Shown: positions 34,255-42,830 of the stretch, in pieces
Numbering within the stretch: the first letter of the stretch is position 1
How the letters are laid out: each line of letters opens with the position of its first letter
Source of the DNA: JBHIKY01 sp042139015
GTDB lineage: Bacteria > Bacillota > Bacilli > Bacillales > Marinococcaceae
Assembly: GCF_042139015.1 (NCBI RefSeq)
Contig: NZ_JBHIKY010000006.1
Span: 168,658-232,657 of the forward strand
DNA: 64,000 bases
Direction of reading: 5' to 3'
Notes under the pieces: generated by a model
The model's input: the letters and a program-made list of their open reading frames with translations, nothing else
What the model was told of the DNA's origin: nothing
Databases searched by the model: none
Translations under genes and position numbers: made by a program

Positions 34255-35656
34255 ATGTATCTGAACCAGTGGATGAGGCAGGCGAATACAATGAATAGTC
34301 TTCATAAAGTACTAGGATATGCAGCTTTTACAGCTGTTATTTTTTATTTAGCGGATATTTTCTACCACATCCCATTTCTAACTTACAGTTATAGTATTCT
34401 CGCCATTATCTTATTAATATGTTCAATATATTATATGAGACTGGCAAACCGAATTGTGATTTTCTCTCTTTTAATAGCGGGGACTGGAATGTATTCACAA
34501 TATCCGGCAGGAGCAGAAACAGTACTGCTGAGTTTTGGGTCAAATATGAACCTGCTGGCTTTATTTTTATTAGTACCTTTATTTGGTACTTTTATGTCAG
34601 TAGCAGGATTCTTAAAGGCACTGCAGCATGCCATCCGAAAACGTGAAGAAAAACACAAGTCTCATCCTTATCGGACCGGCTACATCCTTTATGGGTTCAT
34701 TACTTAATCTTGGATCAATGCCGCTTGTGTACAAGATAGGATCAGAAAGCTTTACAGAAATTGATAAAAAACGATTTGGTCTCATGCTGCTTAGAGGCTT
34801 TGGTTTTTGTATGCTATGGTCTCCGTATTTCGTCAATGTCGGTCTTGTGATGGTCCTGTATGACCTTTCATGGCAGCAGATAGGCGGTGCCGGCATTATG
34901 GCTGCTGTACTATATTCAATGGTAGTAGCAGTTTTTTTTCGGTTCACTTATTTTAAAAAGGATACAACTATCAGCAATGAGGAGAAAACATCTAAAAATT
35001 ACTACAGCTTTCGTTCAGATTTGAGGAAGCTTGGCCTGTATGTGATTTTATTAATTCTTCTCTCATTTTCACTCGATGTTGTGTTAAATGTATCGATGCT
35101 GACGATCGTTTCCGTTTTAGCATTAATTTACCCTTTTATTTGGGCTGCAGGACTGCGTCTGTTTCAAGATTACATCATATATATGAAGCAGCAGGTACAT
35201 TCCTCGTTTACAAGGCTGTACAATGAACTGGCAATTTTTATCACAGCTGGATTTTTTGGCAAGGCTCTGTCGATAAGTGAAGCAGGGGACTGGTTATCAC
35301 AAATTATATATATATTAGCAGGGGAAACCGTATTTTGGTTGATTTTGTTGTTAATAGGATTTGCGATGCTGTTTGCCTTTTTAGGCGTTCACCCGGTTAT
35401 TATCATTATCGGGCTTGGAAGTTCGCTTACTCCTGAACAGTTCAATGTATCACCAGCATTTATGGGCATGTTAATGCTGGCTGCCTGGTCATTAGCTACA
35501 CAAATTTCACCATTCTCTGGATCAGTTTTACTAGCTTCAAATTTGATTAATATATCTCCCTGGAAACTTGTGCAAAAAAATGCCGTATTTATTTTCACAG
35601 TTATGATGATGTTTACAATGTATTTAAGTCTTCTTCACTATCTGGATCTATTGTAA
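34255..35656 (+). pseudogene. Multi-pass membrane transporter gene disrupted by a frameshift
   Basis: Two overlapping frames together encode one polytopic membrane protein. The first (to 34707) has three to four spans and ends in LFGTFMSVAGFLKALQHAIRK. The second (from about 34610) continues with TSLILIGPATSFMGSLLNLGS and about eight more spans, closing with SPFSGSVLLASNLINISPW. The second frame lacks its own ribosome site and stops immediately upstream of 34610. The break falls at a run of five A (34649-34653); one extra base there would explain it. Intact length would be about 465 residues. Family not firmly recognised. The start at 34255 has a GTGAT site; GTG 34216 is an alternative. Confidence 0.7.
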
Positions 35657-35668
35657 ACAAATGAGTAA

Positions 35669-35911
35669 TCATGTACGATTATTTTCCTTTTTTTCTGGCA
35701 CCGGATCGAATCCTCCTTTATGAAAAGGATGACATTTACAAATTCTTACGACTGTCAAAAAAATCCCTTTCCATGCTCCGAATCGTTCAACCGCTTCCTG
35801 GCCATATTGTGAACAGGTTGGATAAAATCGGCAGGAGGGGGGAGTCAGTGGGGATATATATTTTCTATAAAATCGAATGATCAATAAAAAAGTTTTTTTA
35901 ATCAAAGTCAT
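35669..35911 (-). CDS. yidD: Membrane protein insertion efficiency factor YidD
   Basis: 80 residues from the ATG at 35911; a longer frame from 35971 lacks a ribosome site. Short protein with an N-terminal amphipathic membrane helix (KKTFLLIIRFYRKYISP) and the family cysteines in PSCRFYPTCSQYGQEA and RICKCHPFHKGGFDPVP. YidD assists YidC/Oxa1-type membrane insertion. It lies alone between the broken transporter gene (convergent) and dapA. Confidence 0.93.
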   Translation of the reverse strand: MTLIKKTFLLIIRFYRKYISPLTPPSCRFYPTCSQYGQEAVERFGAWKGIFLTVVRICKCHPFHKGGFDPVPEKKENNRT

Positions 35912-36027
35912 CATTTCCTTACCATAAATAGTTGAGAAGTATAAGCAGGAAAAACAGGATGTGATTTTCACATCTTCTTACATTTTTTGTCCTTTTATCC
36001 TATAATAGAAAAGGTCTTTTCATAAAA

Positions 36028-36060
36028 TAAATGACTGCCCCATTTTGGAGCAGTCATTTA
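36028..36060 (-). terminator. Terminator of dapA
   Basis: TAAATGACTGC (36028-36038) pairs perfectly with GCAGTCATTTA (36050-36060), immediately beyond the dapA stop on the minus strand, followed by TTATTTTAT. Confidence 0.75.
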
Positions 36061-36066
36061 TTACTG

Positions 36067-36954
36067 TCAGCTTACATAGAAAGCTGTTTTTGGATGAAGG
36101 GCTGTATGAAGAATAGCAGTTTCCTCTTCATTCAGGCGGATCATCGGCAACCGGACGTCTCCAGAGATAATACCCTGGATTTCCAATGCTGCTTTGACCG
36201 GTGCCGGACTTGGTGCCGCAAACATGGATTTCATAATTGGAAGGAGTTCACGATGCCGCTTTGCAGCATATTGCGGATGACCACTTGTAAAGGCTTGAAT
36301 CATATCCTGCATTTCATTACCGATAATATGGGCAGATACCGAAACGATCCCCATTCCTCCAATGGAGAGCACTGGTAGTGTGAGACTGTCATCTCCACTG
36401 TATAGAAAGAAATTCTCTGAGGTATTTTCAATAATAAATGCCATAGCATCAAGATCGCCGCTCGCTTCTTTAACAGAAGTGATGTTTTCAACCGCTGATA
36501 AACGGATGATTGTTTCCGGAGTCAGGCCTGCTGCACTGCGGCCGGGAATATTATAAAGCATGACCGGCAGCCGTGTAGATGCAGCGATTGATTTGAAATG
36601 ACGATACATACCTTCCTGGGAAGGCTTACTATAATAAGGAGTAACAAGCATAATGGCGTCCACACCGGTCTGTTCAGCTTTTTTTGTAAGCTCCACAGAG
36701 TCCCGTGTGTTGTTACAGCCCGTACCGGCAATCACTGGCACTCTACCATTAACAGTCTTAACTACATGATCAAAAAGCATTAGCTTTTCTTCTTTTGACA
36801 ATGTCGGGGACTCGCCGGTAGTGCCGGCAATGACAAGACTGTCGGATCCATTTGAAATTAGGTGGTTAACGAGCTTAGTTACCTGTGTATAATCTACTTC
36901 ACCCTGCTGATCGAATGGGGTTACCATTGCTGTGCTTATTCTTCCATAATTCAT
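36067..36954 (-). CDS. dapA: 4-hydroxy-tetrahydrodipicolinate synthase
   Basis: 295 residues. It condenses pyruvate with aspartate semialdehyde in the diaminopimelate/lysine pathway, feeding peptidoglycan and spore dipicolinate. Aldolase-fold motifs: GTTGESPTLSKEE (Thr-Thr of the catalytic triad), YYSKPSQEGMY, catalytic Tyr in LYNIPGRSA and the Schiff-base Lys in SVKEASGDLD. It stands apart from the usual asd-dapG-dapA cluster, so it may be a second copy. A lysine riboswitch with terminator precedes it, so expression falls when lysine is abundant. Confidence 0.95.
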   Translation of the reverse strand: MNYGRISTAMVTPFDQQGEVDYTQVTKLVNHLISNGSDSLVIAGTTGESPTLSKEEKLMLFDHVVKTVNGRVPVIAGTGCNNTRDSVELTKKAEQTGVDAIMLVTPYYSKPSQEGMYRHFKSIAASTRLPVMLYNIPGRSAAGLTPETIIRLSAVENITSVKEASGDLDAMAFIIENTSENFFLYSGDDSLTLPVLSIGGMGIVSVSAHIIGNEMQDMIQAFTSGHPQYAAKRHRELLPIMKSMFAAPSPAPVKAALEIQGIISGDVRLPMIRLNEEETAILHTALHPKTAFYVS

Positions 36955-37046
36955 CTTTAATCACCCTCTGCTAGAGATTTCTGTCTCAAAATCGCTTGAC
37001 CTAAAATTGAGGGCAGGAGCTCTTCGTCATGAAAGCCTTTTCTAAC

Positions 37047-37080
37047 CAAAAAAACATCCATGAGAGAGACCTCATCGATG
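37047..37080 (-). terminator. Riboswitch-controlled terminator in the dapA leader
   Basis: On the minus strand CATCGATGAG-GTCTCT-CTCATGGATG forms a near-perfect hairpin followed by seven T, between the lysine aptamer and dapA. It is the expected expression platform: lysine binding would let this hairpin form and stop transcription. Confidence 0.85.
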
Positions 37081-37112
37081 CAAAACGTTTCCGGTAAATA
37101 AGAACCGTTCAT

Positions 37113-37303
37113 GCGTGAGATAGCCCTCCATACACCGAACTAGGATGCATGACAGTCCCGTATTTGTTTAATACGAAACCAGCTTTCAACTCATTGAGAA
37201 GTTGTCCGCTTCGGCAAATCCCCCTTTCCGTGATATTCACAGGATCTCAAGCTCCTCCTACCACGTACTTATGGTGTTTGCGCCTCTAACCTCACTTCTA
37301 AAA
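37113..37303 (-). ncRNA. Lysine riboswitch (L-box) aptamer
   Basis: About 190 bases on the minus strand carrying the conserved L-box blocks in order: GTGAGGTTAGAGGCGC, AGTA, GGAAAGGGGGATTTGCCGAAGC, GGGACTGTCATGCATCC and GGAGGGCTATCTCAC. The first and last blocks pair through GTGAG/CTCAC to close helix P1. These agree closely in order and spacing with the Bacillus subtilis lysC leader. Downstream come the terminator at 37047-37080 and dapA, matching the known role in lysine-pathway control. Confidence 0.93.
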
Positions 37304-37376
37304 AGAAGCAGGATATTAAATTAGTAATTACTTAAGACTGTATCAGAATTTAGTTTGAAATGCAATCTTTTCCTGA

Positions 37377-37505
37377 TTAATTTATTGGAACTGCCGAAGC
37401 GGTTTTATTAAGGTCAATCATATAATAGGGATTTCCCTCTATCGGAAAAGTATAAACACTGTCGAAATAAGTATATTTCCACCGAATTATTACATGTTTT
37501 TGCAT
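37377..37505 (-). CDS. Possible 42-residue small protein upstream of the lysine riboswitch
   Basis: An open frame from ATG 37505 reads like real protein: MQKHVIIRWKYTYFDSVYTF, then GNPYYMIDLNKTASAVPIN. No ribosome site is visible before the ATG, and codon use is AT-rich like the spacer. It may be the degraded end of a longer gene. Low confidence. Confidence 0.22.
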   Translation of the reverse strand: MQKHVIIRWKYTYFDSVYTFPIEGNPYYMIDLNKTASAVPIN

Positions 37506-37592
37506 ACTATTTTAAAAAATCATTTCAAATTTCGTGCTAATTCATTTATAATGGGGAAAGAATGAATAGATGCGTGGGGGGCCGTTTGAAAT

Positions 37593-37865
37593 ATGTCTCA
37601 GTTACAGCAGATTAATGTAGAGCTTCCGGAAGATATTTATTCGGAAATTGAACATCTTACAGAAGAAGAAAAGGATTCTTTTTTTGAAAAGGTGCTTCAA
37701 GAGCAGATTAAGAAACGCAAGGCTGCAGATTTTTTAAACGAAATGAAAAATGGTTATCTGGAAATGGCAAATATTAATAAGGAGCTTTGCAAGGAATTTG
37801 AAAATGTAGAAGCTGAAGCCTGGAAACGGAACGAATCGATGTATTATGATAATAAATACGAATAA
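37593..37865 (+). CDS. ndoAI: EndoAI-type antitoxin (ribbon-helix-helix)
   Basis: 90 residues. The N-terminal strand-helix-helix region (QQINVELPEDIYSEIEHLTEEE) is a ribbon-helix-helix DNA-binding fold. The C-terminal tail, with GYLEMANINKELCKEFENVEAE, matches the part of Bacillus EndoAI (GYMEMAKINL...) that wraps and inhibits the toxin. It should bind EndoA and repress the operon. The toxin gene follows after 49 bases. The usual upstream neighbour alr is absent. Confidence 0.88.
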   Translation: MSQLQQINVELPEDIYSEIEHLTEEEKDSFFEKVLQEQIKKRKAADFLNEMKNGYLEMANINKELCKEFENVEAEAWKRNESMYYDNKYE

Positions 37866-37914
37866 GAGAGCTCCCACTTGCATATCCTGTTAATGGAACC
37901 GGTGAAGGAGGTGA

Positions 37915-38307
37915 ATGGATGCGTTGAGTGATACGAATCACAATCACCATTCCAAAAAAGTGGTGAAACGGGGCGACGTTTTTTTTGCTGATCTTTCACC
38001 GGTAGTTGGATCGGAACAAGGCGGGGTCAGGCCTGTGCTGATTATTCAAAATGATATCGGCAATAGGTTTAGTCCAACTGTTATTGTTGCTGCAATTACG
38101 GCACAGATCAAAAAGGCAAAATTACCCACACATGTAGAGATAGATGCAGCAAAGCATCGTTTTGACAGAGACAGTGTTATATTGTTAGAACAAATTCGAA
38201 CTATTGACAAGCAGCGCTTAACAGATAAAATCACCCATCTGGATGAGGATACAATGAACAGAGTGAAGGAAGCGCTGGAAATAAGTCTCGGTTTGAAAGA
38301 AGTGTAA
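37915..38307 (+). CDS. ndoA: EndoA/MazF-type endoribonuclease toxin
   Basis: 130 residues; from residue 18 on it is almost identical to Bacillus EndoA, a sequence-specific mRNA interferase: KRGDVFFADLSPVVGSEQGG, GVRPVLIIQNDIGNRFSPT, LPTHVEIDA, RDSVILLEQIRTIDKQRLT. The extra N-terminal segment (MDALSDTNHNHHSKK) is unusual. ATG 37915 lies only 3 bases from AAGGAGG, and the in-frame TTG 37924 is 12 bases away, so the true start is uncertain. Paired with the antitoxin upstream; rsb genes, which follow ndoA in Bacillus, are missing here. Confidence 0.93.
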   Translation: MDALSDTNHNHHSKKVVKRGDVFFADLSPVVGSEQGGVRPVLIIQNDIGNRFSPTVIVAAITAQIKKAKLPTHVEIDAAKHRFDRDSVILLEQIRTIDKQRLTDKITHLDEDTMNRVKEALEISLGLKEV

Positions 38308-38347
38308 TTGCAGGGATTTGACACAGAGAATATTTGTACATATTTAG

Positions 38348-38376
38348 AACACGTCCTCCTTGGGGGCGTGTTTTTA
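38348..38376 (+). terminator. Terminator after ndoA
   Basis: AACACGTCC pairs with GGGCGTGTT (one T-G wobble), followed by TTTT, about 40 bases past the toxin gene stop. Confidence 0.8.
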
Positions 38377-38404
38377 TCCTATAACGAAAAAGGAGAACCG
38401 ATAA

Positions 38405-39154
38405 ATGAACAATACCATCCGGACGATATTAAACCATCGCTCTGTCCGCCATTTTAAAAGTACTCCCGTACCTGAGTCTGAAATGACCACTATCATCGAA
38501 GCAGCACAGGCTGCCTCTACATCCAGTTTTTTACAGGCATATTCGATCATTGCAGTAACAGAGAAAGAGTTAAAACAAAAACTTGCAGAAGCAGCCGGAA
38601 ATCAGGAGTATGTAGAGCACAATGGAGCCTTTCTAGTATTCTGTGCTGATATGAACCGGGCAGGTAAAGCAGCAGATATGACGGAAAAAAATATTGAGAA
38701 AAGTGTTTCCTCCACGGAAGGGTTTATGGTATCTATCATAGATGCAGCACTGGCAGCTCAAAATGCTGCCATTGCCGCAGAATCTTCAGGGCTTGGCATA
38801 TGTTATATTGGCGGAATAAGAAATGATCTTCCTGCAGTAAGTGAATGGCTGGATATTCCCGATTACGTACTTCCTCTATTCGGCATGGCCATTGGTTATC
38901 CTGAGAGCGTAGAGGACCAAAAACCGCGCCTGCCTCATAAGGCAGTTGTGCACTATAATCGATATAATAATGACTCTGAAGCTATTTATAAGATTCTTGA
39001 GAAATACGATACTACTATTTTTCAATATTACCAAAGCAGGAGCAGAGGAAGAAAAAAATTAAACTGGACCGGTCAGATTACGTCCATGCTTGAAAAAGGC
39101 AGAAGACTTTATATGAATGAATTTGTAAAACAAAAAGGGTTTATACAGGAATAG
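38405..39154 (+). CDS. NADPH-dependent nitroreductase/FMN reductase (NfsA type)
   Basis: 249 residues. FMN-binding nitroreductase: NHRSVRHFKSTPVPESEM with the phosphate-binding Arg residues, QAASTSSFLQAYSIIAV, the Gly-rich dimer segment ESSGLGICYIGGIRND, and PLFGMAIGYPES. The C-terminal Arg/Lys-rich region (YYQSRSRGRKKLNWTGQI) is typical of NfsA/NfrA1, which prefer NADPH. Reduces nitro compounds, quinones or free flavin. AAAGGAGA precedes the ATG. Single-gene unit. Confidence 0.92.
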   Translation: MNNTIRTILNHRSVRHFKSTPVPESEMTTIIEAAQAASTSSFLQAYSIIAVTEKELKQKLAEAAGNQEYVEHNGAFLVFCADMNRAGKAADMTEKNIEKSVSSTEGFMVSIIDAALAAQNAAIAAESSGLGICYIGGIRNDLPAVSEWLDIPDYVLPLFGMAIGYPESVEDQKPRLPHKAVVHYNRYNNDSEAIYKILEKYDTTIFQYYQSRSRGRKKLNWTGQITSMLEKGRRLYMNEFVKQKGFIQE

Positions 39155-39208
39155 CAGTTTTTCATCACAGGCCCGGGCCTGGATAGATACATTTCAAAAA
39201 AGTAAATA

Positions 39209-39360
39209 GGGGCTGTATCAAAAAACTTTTCAAAAAATTTTAGTCCTTACTTTGGTGGTTAAATTCACACCAAAACAAGGTATCCCGTACCACTTTTATA
39301 GTGGTACGGGATTATTTTTGGGGAGAACGTCAACTGTTTATAACCTTTAGATACAGACCC
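39209..39360. repeat. MITE-like element with an internal terminator-like hairpin
   Basis: Outer ends GGGGCTGTATC (39209-39219) and GATACAGACCC (39350-39360) are inverted copies with one mismatch. Inside, ATCCCGTACCACT (39282-39294) pairs perfectly with AGTGGTACGGGAT (39300-39312), followed by TATTTTTG. Non-coding. Together these look like a mobile miniature element that also provides transcription termination. Most of the 39155-39639 gap is otherwise empty. Confidence 0.55.
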
Positions 39361-39639
39361 TTCGTTTGTATTACTTTTTTGATGCGCCCGCCCTGGGAAC
39401 GACGTAAAGAGGTTGATTATCCCGACGCAAACTCGAGAGATCAACATAATTGATTAAAGTATAGTAAGAGCTAAGGCTTCCGCCATATGAAGGGGAAAGA
39501 AACATTCTGAAGGGCATTGGCCCATCTTTTTTAATTGGTAATTATGGGAAATTGTCAATTAATATGTGTGAATTTAAAAAATTGCTATCGAAAATTGTTA
39601 TAATAGATTAGAAGAAAGAGAAGAGAGGAGGGGGGAACC

Positions 39640-40803
39640 GTGTGGAGAAAAGGAATTAAGATTTTCTTACTTTCTTTAACTGCAATTGGATTATTTATCG
39701 CATGGTCCATAGAAGATTGGTCTCAGACCGCACAAGGTGAACTGCCATCTAAAACAGCGGTCATTCTCCATGCTGTTAATAACAATCTCGTCCCGATGGA
39801 CATTGATATAGAAGCTCCTAATTTTTTGTCTTCTGCACCTGTAAGCAATAGTGATGCAAAAATGCTTCGAGATGACTTATCCATACCAGTCACCGGAGAG
39901 GAGAGCATACCGGTAAGAGTGTACAGGTATTCTGATGCGGAAGATGCACCAGTGCTTATTTATTATCACGGTGGTGCCTTTTTAGATAATTATGGAAATC
40001 TTGACACACATGACAATATTATGCGTTCGCTCGCTTCCAGGACAGGTGCCGTGGTTATAAGTCCGGGATACCGTACCGCTCCGGAGCATGTTTTCCCAAC
40101 GGCAGTGAATGACAGTTATGATGCGCTGCTCTGGGCGGAAGAAAATGCAGAGCGATTCGGTGGAAGCCCAGATAAAATTGCAGTCGCCGGAGACAGCGCC
40201 GGTGGAAACCTGGCTGCAGTTACAGCCATGAAAGCAAGAGATGAGAATGGTCCCGACTTGTTTGCTCAATTATTATATTACCCGCTGACGACCTTTCAAG
40301 ATAAAAATCTTGACTCAAGAACCACCTATGACAGTGGAGAGTTTCTTTTATCCAGACAGGTAATGATGCAGGCAAGAGATGCTTATACGCCTGACGCTTC
40401 GATGTGGTCGAATCCATATTCTTCTCCTCTTGGTGTCGCTGATTTAGAAGGACTTCCTCCTGCTTATATCGTTACAGCAGAATTTGATCCTCTGAGGGAT
40501 GAAGGGGAACTATACGGGAAATATCTTCATGAACATGGCGTTCCAGTAAAGACAGTACGTTATGAAGGAGTAATGCATGGGTTTGTTTCCTTTTATGAAA
40601 TAATGAAAAGCGGAGACCGGGCATTGACAGAATCGGCCCGATTTCTACAAACTGCTTCTCAAGGGGAAACAACGACTGATGAAAAATATGCTGTTAAGAA
40701 TCAGCATGGCCCTGGTGGATTTGTGCGTATGCGGGAAGAAGCTGAAGCATTTGCTATTGGAGCATTTTTGGTAGGTAAAAGTACAATGGAATGGCTAGAC
40801 TAA
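39640..40803 (+). CDS. Membrane-anchored alpha/beta hydrolase (hormone-sensitive-lipase family esterase)
   Basis: 387 residues from a GTG that follows GAGAGGAGGGGGG. An N-terminal signal anchor (IKIFLLSLTAIGLFIAW) is followed by an esterase domain: oxyanion motif YYHGGAFLDNYG, nucleophile GDSAGGN (Ser about 187), acid in TAEFDPLRDEG, and base in GVMHGFVSF. Likely cleaves short acyl esters at the outer membrane face. The last about 60 residues after the catalytic domain are an unusual extension. Single gene, ending in a hairpin. Confidence 0.9.
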   Translation: MWRKGIKIFLLSLTAIGLFIAWSIEDWSQTAQGELPSKTAVILHAVNNNLVPMDIDIEAPNFLSSAPVSNSDAKMLRDDLSIPVTGEESIPVRVYRYSDAEDAPVLIYYHGGAFLDNYGNLDTHDNIMRSLASRTGAVVISPGYRTAPEHVFPTAVNDSYDALLWAEENAERFGGSPDKIAVAGDSAGGNLAAVTAMKARDENGPDLFAQLLYYPLTTFQDKNLDSRTTYDSGEFLLSRQVMMQARDAYTPDASMWSNPYSSPLGVADLEGLPPAYIVTAEFDPLRDEGELYGKYLHEHGVPVKTVRYEGVMHGFVSFYEIMKSGDRALTESARFLQTASQGETTTDEKYAVKNQHGPGGFVRMREEAEAFAIGAFLVGKSTMEWLD

Positions 40804-40805
40804 TC

Positions 40806-40854
40806 AAAACCGCCCGGCTTCCGTAAAGAATTAATGGAGGCAGGGTGGTTTTTT
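40806..40854 (+). terminator. Terminator after the esterase gene
   Basis: AAAACCGCCC and GGGTGGTTTT pair around a 28-base loop, followed by TTTT, immediately after the stop. Confidence 0.6.
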
Positions 40855-41082
40855 GATATGAAAATTTAATATTATTTACTGAAATAAGCTGTATTTGATG
40901 TTTAGAGAAGGTTTGAAGCTGTCAGATCGATATAAATATCATTTATTCGCATATAAAGAGAAAAACTTTCATTTACTCTATTTTATTTTTAGTTTCTTTG
41001 TGGTAAACTCTTCTATGGAAATCAAGAGATATAATATTTTAAAGAATAAGAGAGAGATAAAGAGATGGAGGGAGGCTTTCAC

Positions 41083-41769
41083 ATGTTGAAGGCAATTAGA
41101 CAAAAATTTGAAGAAAAACGGGCTTCCTGGGCATTAGAAACGGAAAATCGTATTAATGAATATTCGGTTCAGAAACGGGCTGATGCGCTAAGTAAATTAA
41201 AAAAAGAAGAGGAAATCAACCATCTGCTTCATCAAGAAATGGAAAACTATTTATATACAATTCACCCTTCATTCTTGTTAAAGCCTGAGGTGGCCAAAGC
41301 GCTTCACAACCGCTTGCTTGCCCGTTCCCAAGGGAAATTTTGTGTAGCTGTTCATGTCACTAGTGACATGAGAATGGCTCTTGATTTTTACAATTCCGAT
41401 TTATCTATTTTTATCCGCCTGCTTGAGAAAAAAGGCTTTAAATTAAATGGAAATGAAGAACGCTTTTTGACTGCCTTTTTAAATAAATTAAGTGAAAACA
41501 ATTACCGGCTGTTTATGGATCGTTTTGGTGATTTTGTTAACGAACATGATAATATAGATGCGGCATTTATAAAGTATCTTGAACTGGTGGAGGATCATCG
41601 GAAATATGATCACGGCCAACTGGACTTTCTTAATAAATATTTTATTAACAAAGGTGTAGTTGCCCCTGATTGTACAAAGCGAAAGCTGAAAAAACTCGTA
41701 AAATCATTTGAAAAAGCCCATGCGACAGAATATAAACTCACTCGTTTAGAAAAAAGAATGCACGGGTAA
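41083..41769 (+). CDS. Hypothetical helical protein (228 aa)
   Basis: 228 residues from the ATG at 41083, chosen because a GGAGGGAGG site lies 9 bases upstream. Starts with a charged helical stretch (about 1-60, possible coiled coil); the middle has HPSFLLKPEVAKALHNRLLA and the C-terminus is basic (TKRKLKKLVKSFEKAH). No membrane segment or catalytic motif. Family not recognised. Followed by its own terminator. Confidence 0.6.
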   Translation: MLKAIRQKFEEKRASWALETENRINEYSVQKRADALSKLKKEEEINHLLHQEMENYLYTIHPSFLLKPEVAKALHNRLLARSQGKFCVAVHVTSDMRMALDFYNSDLSIFIRLLEKKGFKLNGNEERFLTAFLNKLSENNYRLFMDRFGDFVNEHDNIDAAFIKYLELVEDHRKYDHGQLDFLNKYFINKGVVAPDCTKRKLKKLVKSFEKAHATEYKLTRLEKRMHG

Positions 41770-41775
41770 ATATGT

Positions 41776-41811
41776 AAAAACACTGTCTGATAAGGGGGCA
41801 GTGTTTTTTTC
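41776..41811 (+). terminator. Terminator of the gene ending at 41769
   Basis: AAAAACACTG pairs with CAGTGTTTTT, followed by further T, directly after the stop. Confidence 0.88.
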
Positions 41812-41878
41812 TTTTCGAATATGTGATGTTGTGGCAAAATAGAAGAAAAGAAATATTTCCGAAAGGGAGGGAGATAAA

Positions 41879-42190
41879 ATGGTAAACGACATTTCTGAAT
41901 TTTTCAAAGAAAAACTGCAGGTATCCAAGGTTCAGTTTGAACGGACCATTGACTGCAAGCATACGGAGTTTGATGATTTATATCCGTATATGAGTGAACA
42001 GCCGCAATTCTTTTGGTATAAGCGTTATGTCGCGTGGCAGGAACTGCTGACCATGGTCCAACTGGCTTCCGAACTTGAGGTGGACTGGAAAGAGGAGTTT
42101 GACAGTGCCCAGACTGCGTTTATTGAAAAGAAGGTGCTGGATGCTAAAGTACTTGATGAATGGTATGGAAAAGAAAGAACGGAAGCATAA
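41879..42190 (+). CDS. Hypothetical small acidic protein (103 aa)
   Basis: 103 residues, rich in Trp and aromatic residues (PQFFWYKRYVAWQELLTM), helical, soluble. GAAAGGGAGGGAG precedes the ATG. Family not recognised. Closed by an overlapping terminator. Confidence 0.6.
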   Translation: MVNDISEFFKEKLQVSKVQFERTIDCKHTEFDDLYPYMSEQPQFFWYKRYVAWQELLTMVQLASELEVDWKEEFDSAQTAFIEKKVLDAKVLDEWYGKERTEA

Positions 42191-42226
42191 AAAAGCGGAT
42201 TCCCACAAACTGGGAATCCGCTTTTT
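42190..42226 (+). terminator. Terminator of the gene ending at 42190
   Basis: A perfect 16-bp stem (42190-42205 with 42211-42226) around CAAAC, ending in five T. Very strong. Confidence 0.93.
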
Positions 42227-42263
42227 CGACAAGAAACGTGCCGTTGGACAAAAGGGATAAAAG

Positions 42264-42720
42264 TTAGAATATGAGATGGGCAAATCCTATTATTACCGGA
42301 AGCGAAATAATGGTTCTTTCCAGAAAAATAATAACCAAATCATAAAACGGACGGGAAGTTTGGAAGCAAGAATGTTCCGGCTTCTGACAGTCACCGCTTT
42401 TGGCCCGGCAGGAATAATATAAAACCTGTTAATCGAATAATGAACCAAATCCATCTTACATCAAATAACGAAGAGTAAAATGGATTGTTTATAGTAACCT
42501 TTTTTGCTTAGAGCGTCCCAATTACTGAAATTAACATGAGAACAACAGCTGCGGCCGGCAGGCAGAGACGGCTGTATCCTGCAAAAGTGTTGCCAATATA
42601 GCAACCGGGATGGTGATTTCATCTGCATATGAAATGGGAATCATAAATAAAATAATGCCGATAAGAGACGGAATAAGAAATCGCGCTATAGATCCTTGCT
42701 TCGTTGTTTATCACCCCAAT
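42264..42720 (-). pseudogene. Decayed yjiH-like membrane protein gene
   Basis: Reading the minus strand shows pieces of a YjiH-type nucleoside-recognition (GATE) membrane protein in changing frames: ARFLIPSLIGIILFMIPISY and ADEITIPVAILATLLQD (from about 42697), then AAVVLMLISVIGTL in another frame, and the protein's end, DLVIIFLERTIISLPVIIGF then AHLIF and stop at 42264. A start, most of the middle and frame continuity are gone. This explains the otherwise empty gap 42227-42830. Confidence 0.7.
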
Positions 42721-42830
42721 TATTTCATAGTTTTTGTCGATACTTAATATTTATATATTTTAGCACGAAACTAATACCAGTGCGTATTTTATCTAGATTG
42801 CGGGTACTTCCTTAAAAAGGAGGTGCGCTG

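Noticed and set aside
34628..34707. Programmed -1 frameshift joining the two transporter frames
   Set aside because: The join needs a +1 (or -2) shift, and no known slippery site plus stimulator of that kind is visible; mutation or sequencing error is simpler.
37380..37420. Small hairpin AACTGC-CGAA-GCGGTT as a terminator
   Set aside because: Short stem with one G-T pair and no proper T run; explained at least as well by the coding-like frame there.
40895..41089. Open frame of 64 codons before the gene at 41083
   Set aside because: AT-rich, no ribosome site, and it overlaps the promoter and start of the next gene; looks like chance.
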